Below are positions 1 through 9,319 of a stretch of DNA of 64,000 nt, piece by piece. The notes under the pieces were generated by a model. That model did not search any database. It was not told the origin of the DNA and saw nothing but the letters and a program-made list of their open reading frames with translations. Source of the DNA: Oenanthe sinensis (taxonomy: Eukaryota > Streptophyta > Magnoliopsida > Apiales > Apiaceae); NCBI GenBank assembly GCA_028671895.1, contig CM053809.1, positions 8,229,501 through 8,293,500 on the forward strand. The letters are read 5' to 3'. A program made the translations under genes and the position numbers. Positions within the stretch are counted from its first letter, which is position 1, and each line of letters opens with the position of its first letter.

Positions 1-520
1 AATTTGGGACAATGAGGTCCAGAAATGATTTAAAGCATGGTTTTGAGAAAAGTCTTTTAAATTATATGTAAGCCTGTAGAACTGTTTTTTAACCAGTATG
101 GTTACTTGCTGAGCTTTTGTAGCTCATCCTTTTATTTTCTAACATCTACAGCTTTTGAGAATCATGGTCCGTATTAAGCAGACTGTCCGGAAGAACATGT
201 CTTACATGAACTTTGCTAGGCTGGCTGAGAGGGAACAGGTAGGATCGAGGCCGAGTTGGAAGGAAAAGACTTTGTATAGTCTTGTACTTTTATTAGTAGA
301 CTTTGAGATTGTTTCAGGAGTTGTAATATTATTTTCGTTGATGTAAATTTAAATATAAATGAATGTAGTAGTGTGCTTGTTTCATACCATTACCTTGAAA
401 GGTCCAGGCGAGTAGTCGGGGTCATATTTATGCGTATTTTCTATTATTGTTATTTAGGGTGCATGCATATAGAGTGTCAGTGACGCCCCGATCTAGACCC
501 CGGGTCGGGAGGGCGCCACA
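1..520 (+). repeat. 3' terminal 520 bp of the 5' LTR
   Basis: This stretch matches 9953-10472 base for base with no gaps. The one exception is position 186 (T here, C at 10138). It ends in ...ccaca, directly before the PBS, as an LTR should. Near the end there is an imperfect GC-rich inverted repeat (cgccccga at 484-491 against tcgggagggcg at 505-515). The segment carries a candidate 3' splice site, a short ORF with an H3-like start, and a candidate 5' splice site, which are described separately. Confidence 0.97.
134..151 (+). other. Candidate splice acceptor inside the LTR
   Basis: A pyrimidine-rich tract with a possible branch-point-like ctaac is followed by acatctacag, ending at 151. An ATG in strong context (A at -3, G at +4) follows 12 nt later at 164. 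The 3' LTR copy ends at 10103. This is motif evidence only. It would make the exon at 152-238 the downstream partner of an intron that begins further upstream in the LTR leader. Confidence 0.4.
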
Positions 521-1119
521 GGTTGGTATCAGAGCTAAGGTTTTGGTCACTGAAACAAGCCAGGACTAAGTTAAACAAGTAGATCATTTAATAACAGAAG
601 ATAGAGTAATGGTAAGATAGGATTAGATATCGAAGAGTGGTTTAGATATTAGGATTTTAACTGTAGATTTAAGGTGATCTTATCCCTTTTGCTTTACATA
701 TTATATTATTGCAGGCTCGTGGTATTGTTTCACAACCACCACCCTCTCCTAGTTCCTCTGATTCTTCTTCTTCGGATTCTGACGATGATGTTATAGTCAT
801 ATCCAGTTCTGAGAGCGAGGAGGAGTTGATTCCTGAGCCCGTTGCTCAGCCTGACCTACCCTCAGGGAGTGCTTGTGCCCCTATTCGCCGTAGAGTTTAT
901 AGGCCAGCTATTACCCGAGGCCAGCTGAGAGTTCCCGAGCATCCTGTCGAGTGGTGGGAGGATCGCATTAGAGCTGTTGAGGAGGAGGGACGTAGGCAGA
1001 TTGCGGCTAGGGCATTTCCAGATGATATGGCGGAGCGGGCAGGAGAGTTAACCCGTGTGCTTAGTAGACTGCTGATTGGACTCAGGGCAGCCAGAGACAG
1101 GGATCACAGGGGTGATTAG
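164..1119 (+). CDS. Candidate spliced accessory ORF: H3-tail-like N-terminus plus Ser/Asp-rich SIM protein (exons 164-238 and 715-1119)
   Basis: I do not recognise a family. Exon 1 (25 codons) starts at ATG 164 in strong Kozak context. Its start reads VRIKQTVRKN after the Met, close to the H3 tail ARTKQTARKS, and it ends at cag/gtagga (238/239). Exon 2 starts after ttattgcag (714) in the same phase 0 and runs 134 codons to TAG at 1117-1119. Alone, the exon 2 frame has no ATG until 1027, which supports splicing. Exon 2 shows, in order, a Pro/Ser/Asp stretch, VIVI followed by SSSESEEE (790-825; a classical SUMO-interacting motif), a basic RRRVYRP segment, and a helical, charged C-terminus. Joined length is about 159 residues. 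The intron removes the PBS, so the spliced RNA could not be reverse transcribed and would act as mRNA only. Additional ORFs are known in some plant LTR elements; the function here is unknown. Alternative: two unrelated chance ORFs. Confidence 0.5.
239..714 (+). other. Candidate intron spanning LTR end and PBS
   Basis: The donor gtagga follows CAG at 236-238. The acceptor is a T-rich tract ending ttattgcag at 714. The interval is 476 bp, AT-rich, and contains the last 282 bp of the LTR and the PBS. Both flanking reading frames are in phase 0. This is predicted from motifs and frame only. Retrotransposition requires the unspliced form, so splicing would be partial. Confidence 0.45.
524..535 (+). 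other. Primer-binding site for initiator tRNA-Met
   Basis: tggtatcagagc begins 3 nt after the LTR end. This 12-mer is complementary to the 3' end of plant initiator tRNA-Met, the usual primer of plant Ty3/gypsy and copia elements. Complementarity weakens beyond 535. Confidence 0.93.
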
Positions 1120-1556
1120 ATGTCAGGATGTTTGAGTGTTAGAAGGGACATTTGTTAGAGCCCTCTAGCACCCTTGCCAGATGTTATTTCTGTTTTCTTC
1201 CTAGTACTTTTATTCGTGTTTGTACTTTAACTATCTTGCACTTTGGTACTTTCCGTATCTATGTATGTTTGCTTTCCAGTTCCAGTAACTTTCGATATAT
1301 CTGTCATTTAATTTTTCGCACATTTGACCATAAACTGTTTCTTACCTTTACCAGTACCTTATTTATACCTGTTGTGCTAACCTGTTTTCGATAGAACCTT
1401 TATATCCTTGTTGTACAGGCAACTTATGTAGTAATGATGCTACAAGATTGATTTCTAAAATAGAGTTTTAATGCTCAAATGGTTTTAAAAGTATTTGAAC
1501 TGTTTACAATATGATGTAGTGTATTGCTTAATAAGTTGCTTGTTTCCCTATAGTAA
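1120..1556 (+). other. Untranslated leader between accessory ORF and gag
   Basis: The stretch is T-rich with no convincing coding frame. The 80-codon open frame at 1152-1394 has low-complexity, hydrophobic translation typical of T-rich DNA. The region ends in a pyrimidine tract that looks like a 3' splice site just before gag. Confidence 0.6.
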
Positions 1557-1559
1557 ATG
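1532..1559 (+). promoter_or_regulatory. Candidate splice acceptor, in-frame stop and gag start codon
   Basis: A T-rich tract ends tccctatag at 1553. It is followed at once by TAA (1554-1556) and the gag ATG (1557-1559). The TAA is in the gag frame, so no upstream exon can be fused to gag and ATG 1557 is forced as the start. Kozak context is weak (T at -3, C at +4). If donor 239 pairs with this acceptor, the 25-codon H3-like frame would end at this TAA, directly abutting the gag start. That pairing is inferred. Confidence 0.4.
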
Positions 1560-4500
1560 CCGCCAAGAAAAAGAAACACTTCAAATTCGTCTCAGAACCA
1601 AAATACTCAAGATCAAAATCCTATGGACCCTACAGTTGCCCAACTCATTCAGCTGCTACAACAGCAGACAGCTCTTTTAACTCAGCAACAGCAAAGACCT
1701 TCTGCACCCCCAGCAGTTACTTTTAAATCTTTTCAAGCCGTGAAACCACCTGAATTTAAAGGATCCACAAACCCAGTAGAAGCCCAAACTTGGCTTAAGG
1801 AAATGGAAAAAGCTTTTCAGTTAGTAGACGTAGATGAAGATAAGAAGACTGAGTATGCTAGTTACTTTCTTAAAGCTGAAGCCGGTTACTGGTGGGAGTC
1901 TACGAAGATGCTTCAGGGGGAAGGTGTGATTTCTTGGGATCGGTTTACAGAATTGTTTTTAGAAAAGTACTTTCCTAGTTTCATGAAGGACCAGATGGAA
2001 ATTAAATTTTTAGAATTGAAGCAAGGAGGTATGAGTGTAGCAGAGTACGAGGCCAAGTTTTCTGAGATGGCCAGATTTGTGCCAGAATTTGTCAACACTG
2101 ACGTCAAAAAGGCCAAGAGGTTTCAGCAAGGCCTAAGACCATGGATTAGAAGTAGGGTAGCAGTTTTTGAGCTGCAAAGCTTTACTGCAATAGTTCAGAA
2201 AGCAATGATCGTGGAAGGAGAAAGTGACATGTCCCAGAAAGAGAAGGATAACAGAAAAAGAAAGTTTGGTGCTAGGGAAGACAGTCAGGGACAAGGCAAT
2301 TTTAGAAATAAGTTTCATAGAAGGCCAGAAGGTCAGAGAAGTGATTCCCAGCAAATCAAGAATGATAATGATGGAAAAGGAAGACAAAACAATAAAGCTC
2401 AAGGTTTTAACCAGCCGAAGGCCATCAGACAGTTTGTTCCTGAATGCAAAATTTGTGGAAGGAAGCACTCTGGAGTTTGTAATAAGCCCAATATCACCTG
2501 CTTCAAATGCAACAGGAAAGGACATTATGCAGCGGAATGCAACAGTCAGAGTCAGAATCAAAATCAAAAGTCAGGGATCAAATGCTATAAGTGTGGCAAG
2601 CTAGGTCACATGGCAAGGGAATGTAAGGAACCTACACAGCCTACCAATGTTCTTCGAATAGCTGGAACTCCGTCTCAATCTTCAGCACATCAATCTAGAG
2701 CCAGAACCTTTAACATGACTCAGAAAGAAGCTATTCAGGACGTAGATGTGATATCAGGTACACTTCCTGTTAACTCAGTGCAAGCTAGTGTATTGATTGA
2801 TTCAGGAGCTACTAAGTCTTTTGTGTCTCAAGATTTTCTTGGTAAATTGCAATGTGAAGTCCGACCTTTGGATCAAGCCTTAGTTATAGAAGTAGCTAAT
2901 CAGGCAACGATTCCAGTAAGCCAAGTTTGTCCTAGTTGTGACATTGAAATAGGCAGTTGTCATTTTCTTGCTAACTTAATACCTTTTAAGTTAGGTGAAT
3001 TTGATGTAATTCTAGGGATGGATTGGTTGTCAGAATACAAGGCTCAAATAGATTGTAGGAATAAGAGGTTAAAGTTGAAAACCTTAGAAGGAGAAGAAGT
3101 TGAATTCCGAGGTACCCGTCAAGTTAAGAAGTTTTTGAATATTGCTCAGGCAAAGAGATTTCTGCGTCAAGGATGTGAGGCTTACCTAGCCTATGTTGTA
3201 GACACTGAGAAGAAGTCAGTTCAGTTAGAAGATGTTCCTATCGTCAACGAATTTCCCGACGTATTTCCAGATGAATTACCAGGCTTACCTTCCGATAGGG
3301 AAATAGAATTCTCCATTGATTTAGCTCCAGGCACTGAGCCAGTTTCCAAAGCTCCGTATAGAATGGCACCAGTTGAGATGAAAGAATTGGCGAGTCAAAT
3401 ACAAGATCTCTTGGATAAAGGAATTATAAGGCCTAGTGTGTCCCCTTGGGGAGCACCAGTGTTGTTTGTTAAGAAGAAAGATGGAAGCATGAGGTTGTGC
3501 ATAGATTACCGAGAATTAAACAAGCTAACTATCAAGAATAAGTACCCGTTGCCGAGGATCGATGATCTTTTCGACCAGCTGAAAGGAGCCGAATGGTTCT
3601 CAAAAATTGATTTAAGGTCCGGATACCATCAACTCAAAATCAAACCTGAAGATGTATCTAAAACAGCATTCAGAACAAGGTACGGACACTATGAATTTTT
3701 AGTTATGGCTTTTGGATTGACAAATGCCCCAGCAGCATTTATGGATCTAATGAACAGAGTCTTTAAGAAATATTTAGACAAGTTTGTGATTGTTTTCATC
3801 GACGACATCCTGATATATTCTAAGTCAGAAGAAGAGCATGCAAATCATTTGAGAATTGCTTTAGAGACTTTAAGGAAGGAGAAGTTGTATGCGAAGTTTT
3901 CAAAATGTGAATTTTGGTTGAAGGAGGTACAATTCTTAGGTCATGTTGTTAGCAGAGAAGGCATCAAAGTTGATCCGGCAAAGATAGAAGCAGTGATGAA
4001 ATGGGAAAGACCAAAGACTCCAACAGAAGTCAGAAGTTTTCTGGGTTTAGCAGGGTACTATCGAAGATTTGTTCAAGATTTCTCTAAGATAGCTACCCCT
4101 ATGACCAAATTGACAAGGAAGAATGAAAAGTTTGTATGGAACGAGAAGTGTGAAGAAAGTTTTGAAGAGTTAAAACGAAGACTAGTGTCTGCCCCAGTTT
4201 TGGTGTTACCAGATGATCAAGGAAATTTTGTCATCTACAGTGACGCTTCACTCAAAGGTTTGGGATGTGTTCTGATGCAACATGGGAAAGTTATTGCATA
4301 TGCTTCCAGGCAGTTAAGACCTCACGAATTGAAGTATCCTACACATGATCTGGAATTAGCTGCCATCGTATTTGCTTTGAAGATTTGGAGGCACTACTTG
4401 TACGGAGAAAAGTGTGAGATTTTTACTGACCATAAGAGTTTGAAGTATATCTTCACTCAGAAAGAATTGAATATGAGACAGAGAAGATGGTTGGAATTGA

Positions 4501-6116
4501 TCAAGGACTATGACTGCACAATCAACTACCATCCAGGCAAGGCGAATGTCGTAGCAGATGCTTTAAGTAGAAAAGAAAGATTGAATATAATGGTTTCGTC
4601 TGAAGAATTGATCAAAGAGTTTGAGAAATTGGAAATAGAGGTATGTGATTCGGATTCAGTGGAAGAAATGGTGTATACAATGACTTTTCAGCCAGAATTG
4701 TTAGAAAAGATCAAGAGATGTCAAGAACAGATGATGAGTCAAGACAGAACCAAGTTGACTGGAGAAGAGTTAAAAAGTCAGAAGGACGATAAAGGAATCT
4801 TTAGGTTTTCCTCACGAATTTGGATCCCCAATGTTCAAGAGCTCAAGAATGAAATTTTGCATGATGCACATAGTTCAAGATACTCTATTCATCCAGGAAG
4901 CACAAAGATGTATAAGGACTTGAAGGAAAATTTTTGGTGGCCCAACATGAAAAGAAATGTGGCAGAATGGATCAGTAAATGTTATACATGCCAGAGAGTC
5001 AAAGCTGAACACCAGAGGCCCAGCGGATTGTTGCAACCACTAGAGATTCCAGAATGGAAATGGGAGAATCTTGCTATGGATTTTGTAGTAGGTTTACCAA
5101 GGACTAAAGCTAATCATGATGCTATCTGGGTAATAATAGACAGATTGACCAAGTCAGCGCACTTTCTACCGATCAACGAAAGATTTTCACTGGACAGGTT
5201 GGTTCATTTGTATCTGAAAGAGATTGTGATGCGACATGGTGTTCCTGTATCAATAGTGTCAGACAGAGACCCGAGATTCAATTCAAGATTTTGGAAGAAA
5301 TTTCAAGAATGTTTGGGAACAAAGCTGAATATGAGTACTGCATATCATCCTCAGACAGATGGACAGAGTGAAAGGACAATCCAAACCATTGAAGATATGT
5401 TAAGAGTTTGTGCCTTAGATTTTGAAGGAAGTTGGGACGAGCATCTACCGTTGGTGGAGTTTTCATATAATAACAGCTATCATGCTAGTATTGGGATGCC
5501 CCCGTATGAAGCTTTATATGGAAGAAAATGCAGGTCACCAGTGTGTTGGAATGAAGTCGGTGAGCGTAAAATTTTGGGTCCAGAGTTGGTTCAGCAAACT
5601 AAAGAAAAGATTGAATTGATTCAGAAGAGATTGTTAGCTGCTCAGGATAGGCAAAAGAAGTATGCTGACCAGTCAAGGAAAGATATGAATTTTGAAGAAG
5701 GTGACCAAGTGTTGTTAAAGATTTCTCCGTGGAAAGGTATGAGTAGATTTGGCAAGAGAGGAAAGCTTAATCCACGATATATAGGACCTTTTGAAGTTCT
5801 GAAGCAAGTTGGGAAAGTTGCATATGAATTGGCTCTACCACCGCAGATGCAGCACATTCACAATGTTTTTCACGTGTCTATGCTTCGAAAGTATAATCCT
5901 GATATGAGCCATGTGATAGAATATGAACCCTTGGAGATTCAACCTGACTTGTCCTATGTAGAACAGCCTGTAGAAATTCAGGATCGTAAGGATAAAGTTT
6001 TAAGGAATAAGTCTGTTAAGCTTGTAAAGGTTTTGTGGAGAAATCCTCGAGTTGAGGAATCCACCTGGGAACTTGAGAGTGAAATGCTCGAGAAGTATCC
6101 CTATTTGTTTACTTAG
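1557..6116 (+). CDS. gag-pol: Gag-pol polyprotein of Ty3/gypsy chromovirus, intact (1519 aa)
   Basis: Self-replication polyprotein in a single uninterrupted frame. By residue: retrotransposon gag domain about 60-225; two CCHC zinc knuckles at 315-328 (CFKCNRKGHYAAEC) and 343-356 (CYKCGKLGHMAREC), preceded by a Cys/His cluster at 297-308; aspartic protease with DSG at 415-417 and ILGMDW at 485-490; reverse transcriptase about 590-800 with catalytic D685 and FIDD at 747-750; RNase H with D896, E933, D958 and D1001; integrase with zinc-binding H1105, H1112, C1142, C1145 and catalytic D1175, D1236, E1272 (exact D,D35E spacing); GPF motif at 1410-1412; chromodomain about 1467-1518 (W1494, W1504). 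Every catalytic residue I checked is present. Gag and pol share one frame, as is usual for plant chromoviruses, so Gag excess must arise by another route. ATG 1557 is chosen because an in-frame TAA directly precedes it. The chromodomain is known in this family to direct integration to heterochromatin. Confidence 0.97.
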   Translation: MPPRKRNTSNSSQNQNTQDQNPMDPTVAQLIQLLQQQTALLTQQQQRPSAPPAVTFKSFQAVKPPEFKGSTNPVEAQTWLKEMEKAFQLVDVDEDKKTEYASYFLKAEAGYWWESTKMLQGEGVISWDRFTELFLEKYFPSFMKDQMEIKFLELKQGGMSVAEYEAKFSEMARFVPEFVNTDVKKAKRFQQGLRPWIRSRVAVFELQSFTAIVQKAMIVEGESDMSQKEKDNRKRKFGAREDSQGQGNFRNKFHRRPEGQRSDSQQIKNDNDGKGRQNNKAQGFNQPKAIRQFVPECKICGRKHSGVCNKPNITCFKCNRKGHYAAECNSQSQNQNQKSGIKCYKCGKLGHMARECKEPTQPTNVLRIAGTPSQSSAHQSRARTFNMTQKEAIQDVDVISGTLPVNSVQASVLIDSGATKSFVSQDFLGKLQCEVRPLDQALVIEVANQATIPVSQVCPSCDIEIGSCHFLANLIPFKLGEFDVILGMDWLSEYKAQIDCRNKRLKLKTLEGEEVEFRGTRQVKKFLNIAQAKRFLRQGCEAYLAYVVDTEKKSVQLEDVPIVNEFPDVFPDELPGLPSDREIEFSIDLAPGTEPVSKAPYRMAPVEMKELASQIQDLLDKGIIRPSVSPWGAPVLFVKKKDGSMRLCIDYRELNKLTIKNKYPLPRIDDLFDQLKGAEWFSKIDLRSGYHQLKIKPEDVSKTAFRTRYGHYEFLVMAFGLTNAPAAFMDLMNRVFKKYLDKFVIVFIDDILIYSKSEEEHANHLRIALETLRKEKLYAKFSKCEFWLKEVQFLGHVVSREGIKVDPAKIEAVMKWERPKTPTEVRSFLGLAGYYRRFVQDFSKIATPMTKLTRKNEKFVWNEKCEESFEELKRRLVSAPVLVLPDDQGNFVIYSDASLKGLGCVLMQHGKVIAYASRQLRPHELKYPTHDLELAAIVFALKIWRHYLYGEKCEIFTDHKSLKYIFTQKELNMRQRRWLELIKDYDCTINYHPGKANVVADALSRKERLNIMVSSEELIKEFEKLEIEVCDSDSVEEMVYTMTFQPELLEKIKRCQEQMMSQDRTKLTGEELKSQKDDKGIFRFSSRIWIPNVQELKNEILHDAHSSRYSIHPGSTKMYKDLKENFWWPNMKRNVAEWISKCYTCQRVKAEHQRPSGLLQPLEIPEWKWENLAMDFVVGLPRTKANHDAIWVIIDRLTKSAHFLPINERFSLDRLVHLYLKEIVMRHGVPVSIVSDRDPRFNSRFWKKFQECLGTKLNMSTAYHPQTDGQSERTIQTIEDMLRVCALDFEGSWDEHLPLVEFSYNNSYHASIGMPPYEALYGRKCRSPVCWNEVGERKILGPELVQQTKEKIELIQKRLLAAQDRQKKYADQSRKDMNFEEGDQVLLKISPWKGMSRFGKRGKLNPRYIGPFEVLKQVGKVAYELALPPQMQHIHNVFHVSMLRKYNPDMSHVIEYEPLEIQPDLSYVEQPVEIQDRKDKVLRNKSVKLVKVLWRNPRVEESTWELESEMLEKYPYLFT

Positions 6117-6155
6117 GCTGATTCTGGGGACAGAATCTTGTTAAGGGGGGGAGAA
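6117..6155 (+). other. Short 3' untranslated segment ending in the polypurine tract
   Basis: Only 39 bp separate the gag-pol stop from the 3' LTR. The last 13 bases (6143-6155) are all purines with a run of seven G, directly before TG of the LTR. This is the expected primer site for plus-strand DNA synthesis. Confidence 0.92.
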
Positions 6156-7069
6156 TGTAACGATCGAGGTAATTAAATCTATTTGAATAATATGGAGTAT
6201 ATGATTTATGTGTTTTAATGTGTTAAGATATGATATGTGGTGATTTTATATGTCTAGTTGACTGTCTGTTTGACTGTATTATGCTTAAGTGATTTAATTA
6301 AGTGATTAATTGATTTTTCATGCTTAATCGAGTAACTGTTTGATTTTTATAAAATTATTGGTGTGTCCAATAATTATGAAATTTTATATGTAGCTTCTAT
6401 GTGATTTTAGAGACTTTCTAAAAATGGTGATGTATTTAATTCTAGTCCCAGTGAGTTTATATAAATCTTTCATTCCTGTTTTATTCTAGAGATATTACTC
6501 TTCTAAATTCCATATTTAATTATTGGAATGTCCAAAAATCATGAAACCTTTTTCAAAATGTTTCTTATATATTCTGAGACTTTTGAAAAATAAAATTTTA
6601 TTTTATTCGAGCCCAAAATTATTTTTATGATTTTTCTACTCTTCTTTTCTATTTCTGTTCTAAAACTTCAAAGATTTTTAATTAATTCGTTATGCATCAG
6701 AAAAATATTTCAAAAATATGGGGAGGCTTCTAAATTCATGATCTTTATTTTAAAAATATAAAAGTTATTTTTGTACTCTGTTTCTATCAAAATTCGAATT
6801 ATAAATTGTTTTTATTCAGAAAATAGCATATGTGAAATTACGGTTTTACCCTTGTCTTTGTTTGGTAAAAGCCACCGCCCACTAACTATTTCACTTACTC
6901 TGCATCAGCTGTGCTTAGGTCTAGTTCTTGTCTCCATGGCGATTTTCTTGATGCTCTTCGATTTATCTATATATTACTAATGTTCTAGTGATGCCATGTT
7001 AATGATTTCTTGTACTACTTGCAATCTTCGAAGCTAGCTATGTGGGTGTATGTATGTGCGTATGCCGTG

Positions 7070-7082
7070 TATATATATATAT
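7070..7082 (+). promoter_or_regulatory. Probable TATA box of the LTR promoter
   Basis: A 13-base alternating TA run is followed by a more mixed, less AT-rich sequence. A start site about 30 bp downstream (near 7105-7115) would put the U3/R boundary there and leave roughly 50 nt before the first leader ATG at 7160. It could also be a plain TA microsatellite. Confidence 0.5.
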
Positions 7083-7159
7083 CGGGGTTTGAGTTTTGAG
7101 TTGCATGCAAAGGGAATTGATAGCATAATCTTGTTCCTAGATGCTAGTTGAGTTGTAAA

Positions 7160-8549
7160 ATGCAAAGATCGGTAGAATTCGTTGAAGGAAACTCGAAAAC
7201 GAGTACCTCCGGATTTTGCCCCACCGGCGGTGAGCCTCCGGCGAGCTGGTGGCAGGCTGTGATGGATGACCTGAGCCTAAAACCCGTAAACAATGTTTTA
7301 CATATTTGTTATGTTGCTAAATCGTTTGAATGGCAGTTGCATGTTGAGATTGTAATTTCCGGCCGTAGCTTTGATTTTTCCGATTGATGTTATGTTCATG
7401 TTAACAAACTAGTAGCTGTGCTCGATGGTAATGACTTCGTATAGCTTCATTTTGGACTGTTAACAGCTGATTATAATGCTATAAATTCGATTACTCGGTT
7501 GTTTAAATTTGAATAGTAGAGTTATGATTTTCCGGCTATGGCTGCATGTTATAGTTCGAGAATTAAGCTTTGGTAGTGATTAATGGAAATGCTAGTGACC
7601 GCATTATTATGGTTAAGCAAGTGCTATGTGTTGATTATTATAATTAGTTCGAGAATTGTGGATTATTTGAATAAGTTACTATTCGAATGGTTGTATAAAT
7701 ATTATAATTAAGTTGGGTGTTAATATTTAGTTACAAAAGGGAGAAATCATTAGATGTTATGTGTGTGTAAATTGAATATGAAAATATTTACAATTAATTT
7801 GTTCGGCCAAATTGCTAATTTCCATGCTTAGTTAGTAAACAAATTATTTGTGTAGTTTGTATGTGATAATTCGTATGAGCTATGAGGAATTGTAAATATA
7901 TTGCTTGGAGTTCTTAATTGATTAATTTCGAATATTGTGATGTTTGTTTAGTTGAAATTAACTATATATGCACATATGCTAGTACATGGAGTACAATTGA
8001 GTTAAGTGAATGATTAATTGATGTGATTTATTCGAGTGCTATATGTGTATATGAAAACTTGCTTGTCTAGTTAAACGAGTTTAGAAATGTTAATTATGAG
8101 ATTTATACGAGCATTTCTGTGAAAGGTATGGAATTGATATTATAAAGGGCTAATCATATATGATTGAACGGTTGTTTGTGTCGGTTGTATTCCGACGGAT
8201 AGTTCCAATTACAGAGGAAGTGCTGTCAAAATTTCTAGAAACTAAAATGATTTTTGTAAAACACAATTGGCACACCACTTCTGTATAGGAAATGCTATCA
8301 GTCAGGAATATTGTAGATGATCTAATTGTCTATGTGATACTTGTTTGCCAGTATAGAAGTGATTATAGTAGAATATGTCTACTATGAGTTATATATGTGT
8401 GTTAAGGGTTATAATTAACGAAAGGGTAGAGTAGTTAGACGTTAATGAGAACGTCGAGAGTATATAAGATACTGAAATAGTATTATTTTTGTGTAGCTAC
8501 GAAGGATATTGAGGTGAAGGACAAAGGGAAAGCTAAAGTAGAGAGTTAG
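7160..8549 (+). CDS. Candidate two-exon leader ORF in the LTR (7160-7229 and 8497-8549)
   Basis: Not recognised. An open frame starts at ATG 7160 in a locally GC-rich patch. A good donor (ggcg/gtgagc) sits at 7229/7230 in phase 1. A good acceptor (T-rich tract, gtgtag) ends at 8496. The following sequence is open in the matching phase for 16 Lys/Glu/Asp-rich codons to TAG 8547-8549. The joined frame would encode 40 residues. A second donor-like site (gcaa/gtaact, 8604/8605) could link this exon to the acceptor at 10103 (151 in the 5' LTR), continuing a multi-exon leader. Only the 5' LTR copy, outside the window, would be transcribed into the leader. Alternative: the exon 1 frame simply reads on to 7387 unspliced. 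Confidence 0.3.
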
Positions 8550-9319
8550 TATCTGGTGTAGGCGATCTACCTGTTCCACAGCTGTAGCATTCTATTTGAG
8601 GCAAGTAACTACTGCCTAAACTCTTTCAACTGAAACACTGTTTTGTAAACTGCTTTATGACCCTGCAATTGTATTATCTTATCTCAACTGTATTACCTTG
8701 TTTCAACTGTTTTAAACTATATCATGTCCTACTTTATTTGCTTTATTTAAACTGCAACCTTATATCGGATTCAATTACACTTTAAACTTTTCAATCCCTG
8801 AACTGTTATCGACAACTTATAAACTAGTTTTTCAAATCTTAAACCAGTGATCTTGAACTGTGACTTAGGCTGATACCATTTTCCTTAACTACGTTTCCTT
8901 AAACTTTAATCCTGAACTTACCATTTTGCTATTGCCTAATTACTGTCATGAGTAAATGTCTTGCAACTGTTTTTTTTTCAAAACACTTTACTATACCTGT
9001 GAATTGACCCTGCAACCTAACTGTACAACTATAGCTTGGTTTTGAATTCCCAATTCATGATTCCAGCTTACCTTACTATAACAGAAACTTGTTTTGAGAA
9101 TCATCCTGGAATAAATTTTACCTCTGTTCAATGATCTTAAAAATGGATTTAAATATGGAATCCGACTTTCAAGAAGTCTTTTTCATCAAATGATTTGGTA
9201 ACTTTAAAAAGAAAGGTTTTGATTATTATAGGAATTCCGATCAAAATGGTTTCTGCGGATTCCTATAGGTTGGAGGCGTAAGAGGCCGAGTGACGCCGGT
9301 CCAGCACTTTTTATGTGTA

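Noticed and set aside
1152..1394. 80-codon open frame in the leader
   Set aside because: Translation is Phe/Leu/Ser/Cys-rich, as expected from T-rich noncoding DNA, and has no domain or supporting context.
2224..2604. Open frames inside gag-pol on other frames or strands (also 1913-2116, 2133-2567, 5278-5466, 5422-5619, 5642-5857)
   Set aside because: All lie within the intact gag-pol frame, which carries clear domains. The alternative translations have no recognisable motif.
6771..6980. Short open frames in the LTR (6771-6980 and 9674-9874)
   Set aside because: Low-complexity hydrophobic translations in AT-rich DNA, with no splice or start context that stands out.
7148..7387. Unspliced 79-codon frame in the LTR as a gene
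   Set aside because: The first part looks coding-like, but a strong donor at 7230 and a matching acceptor frame at 8497 explain it better. The rest reads like noncoding DNA.
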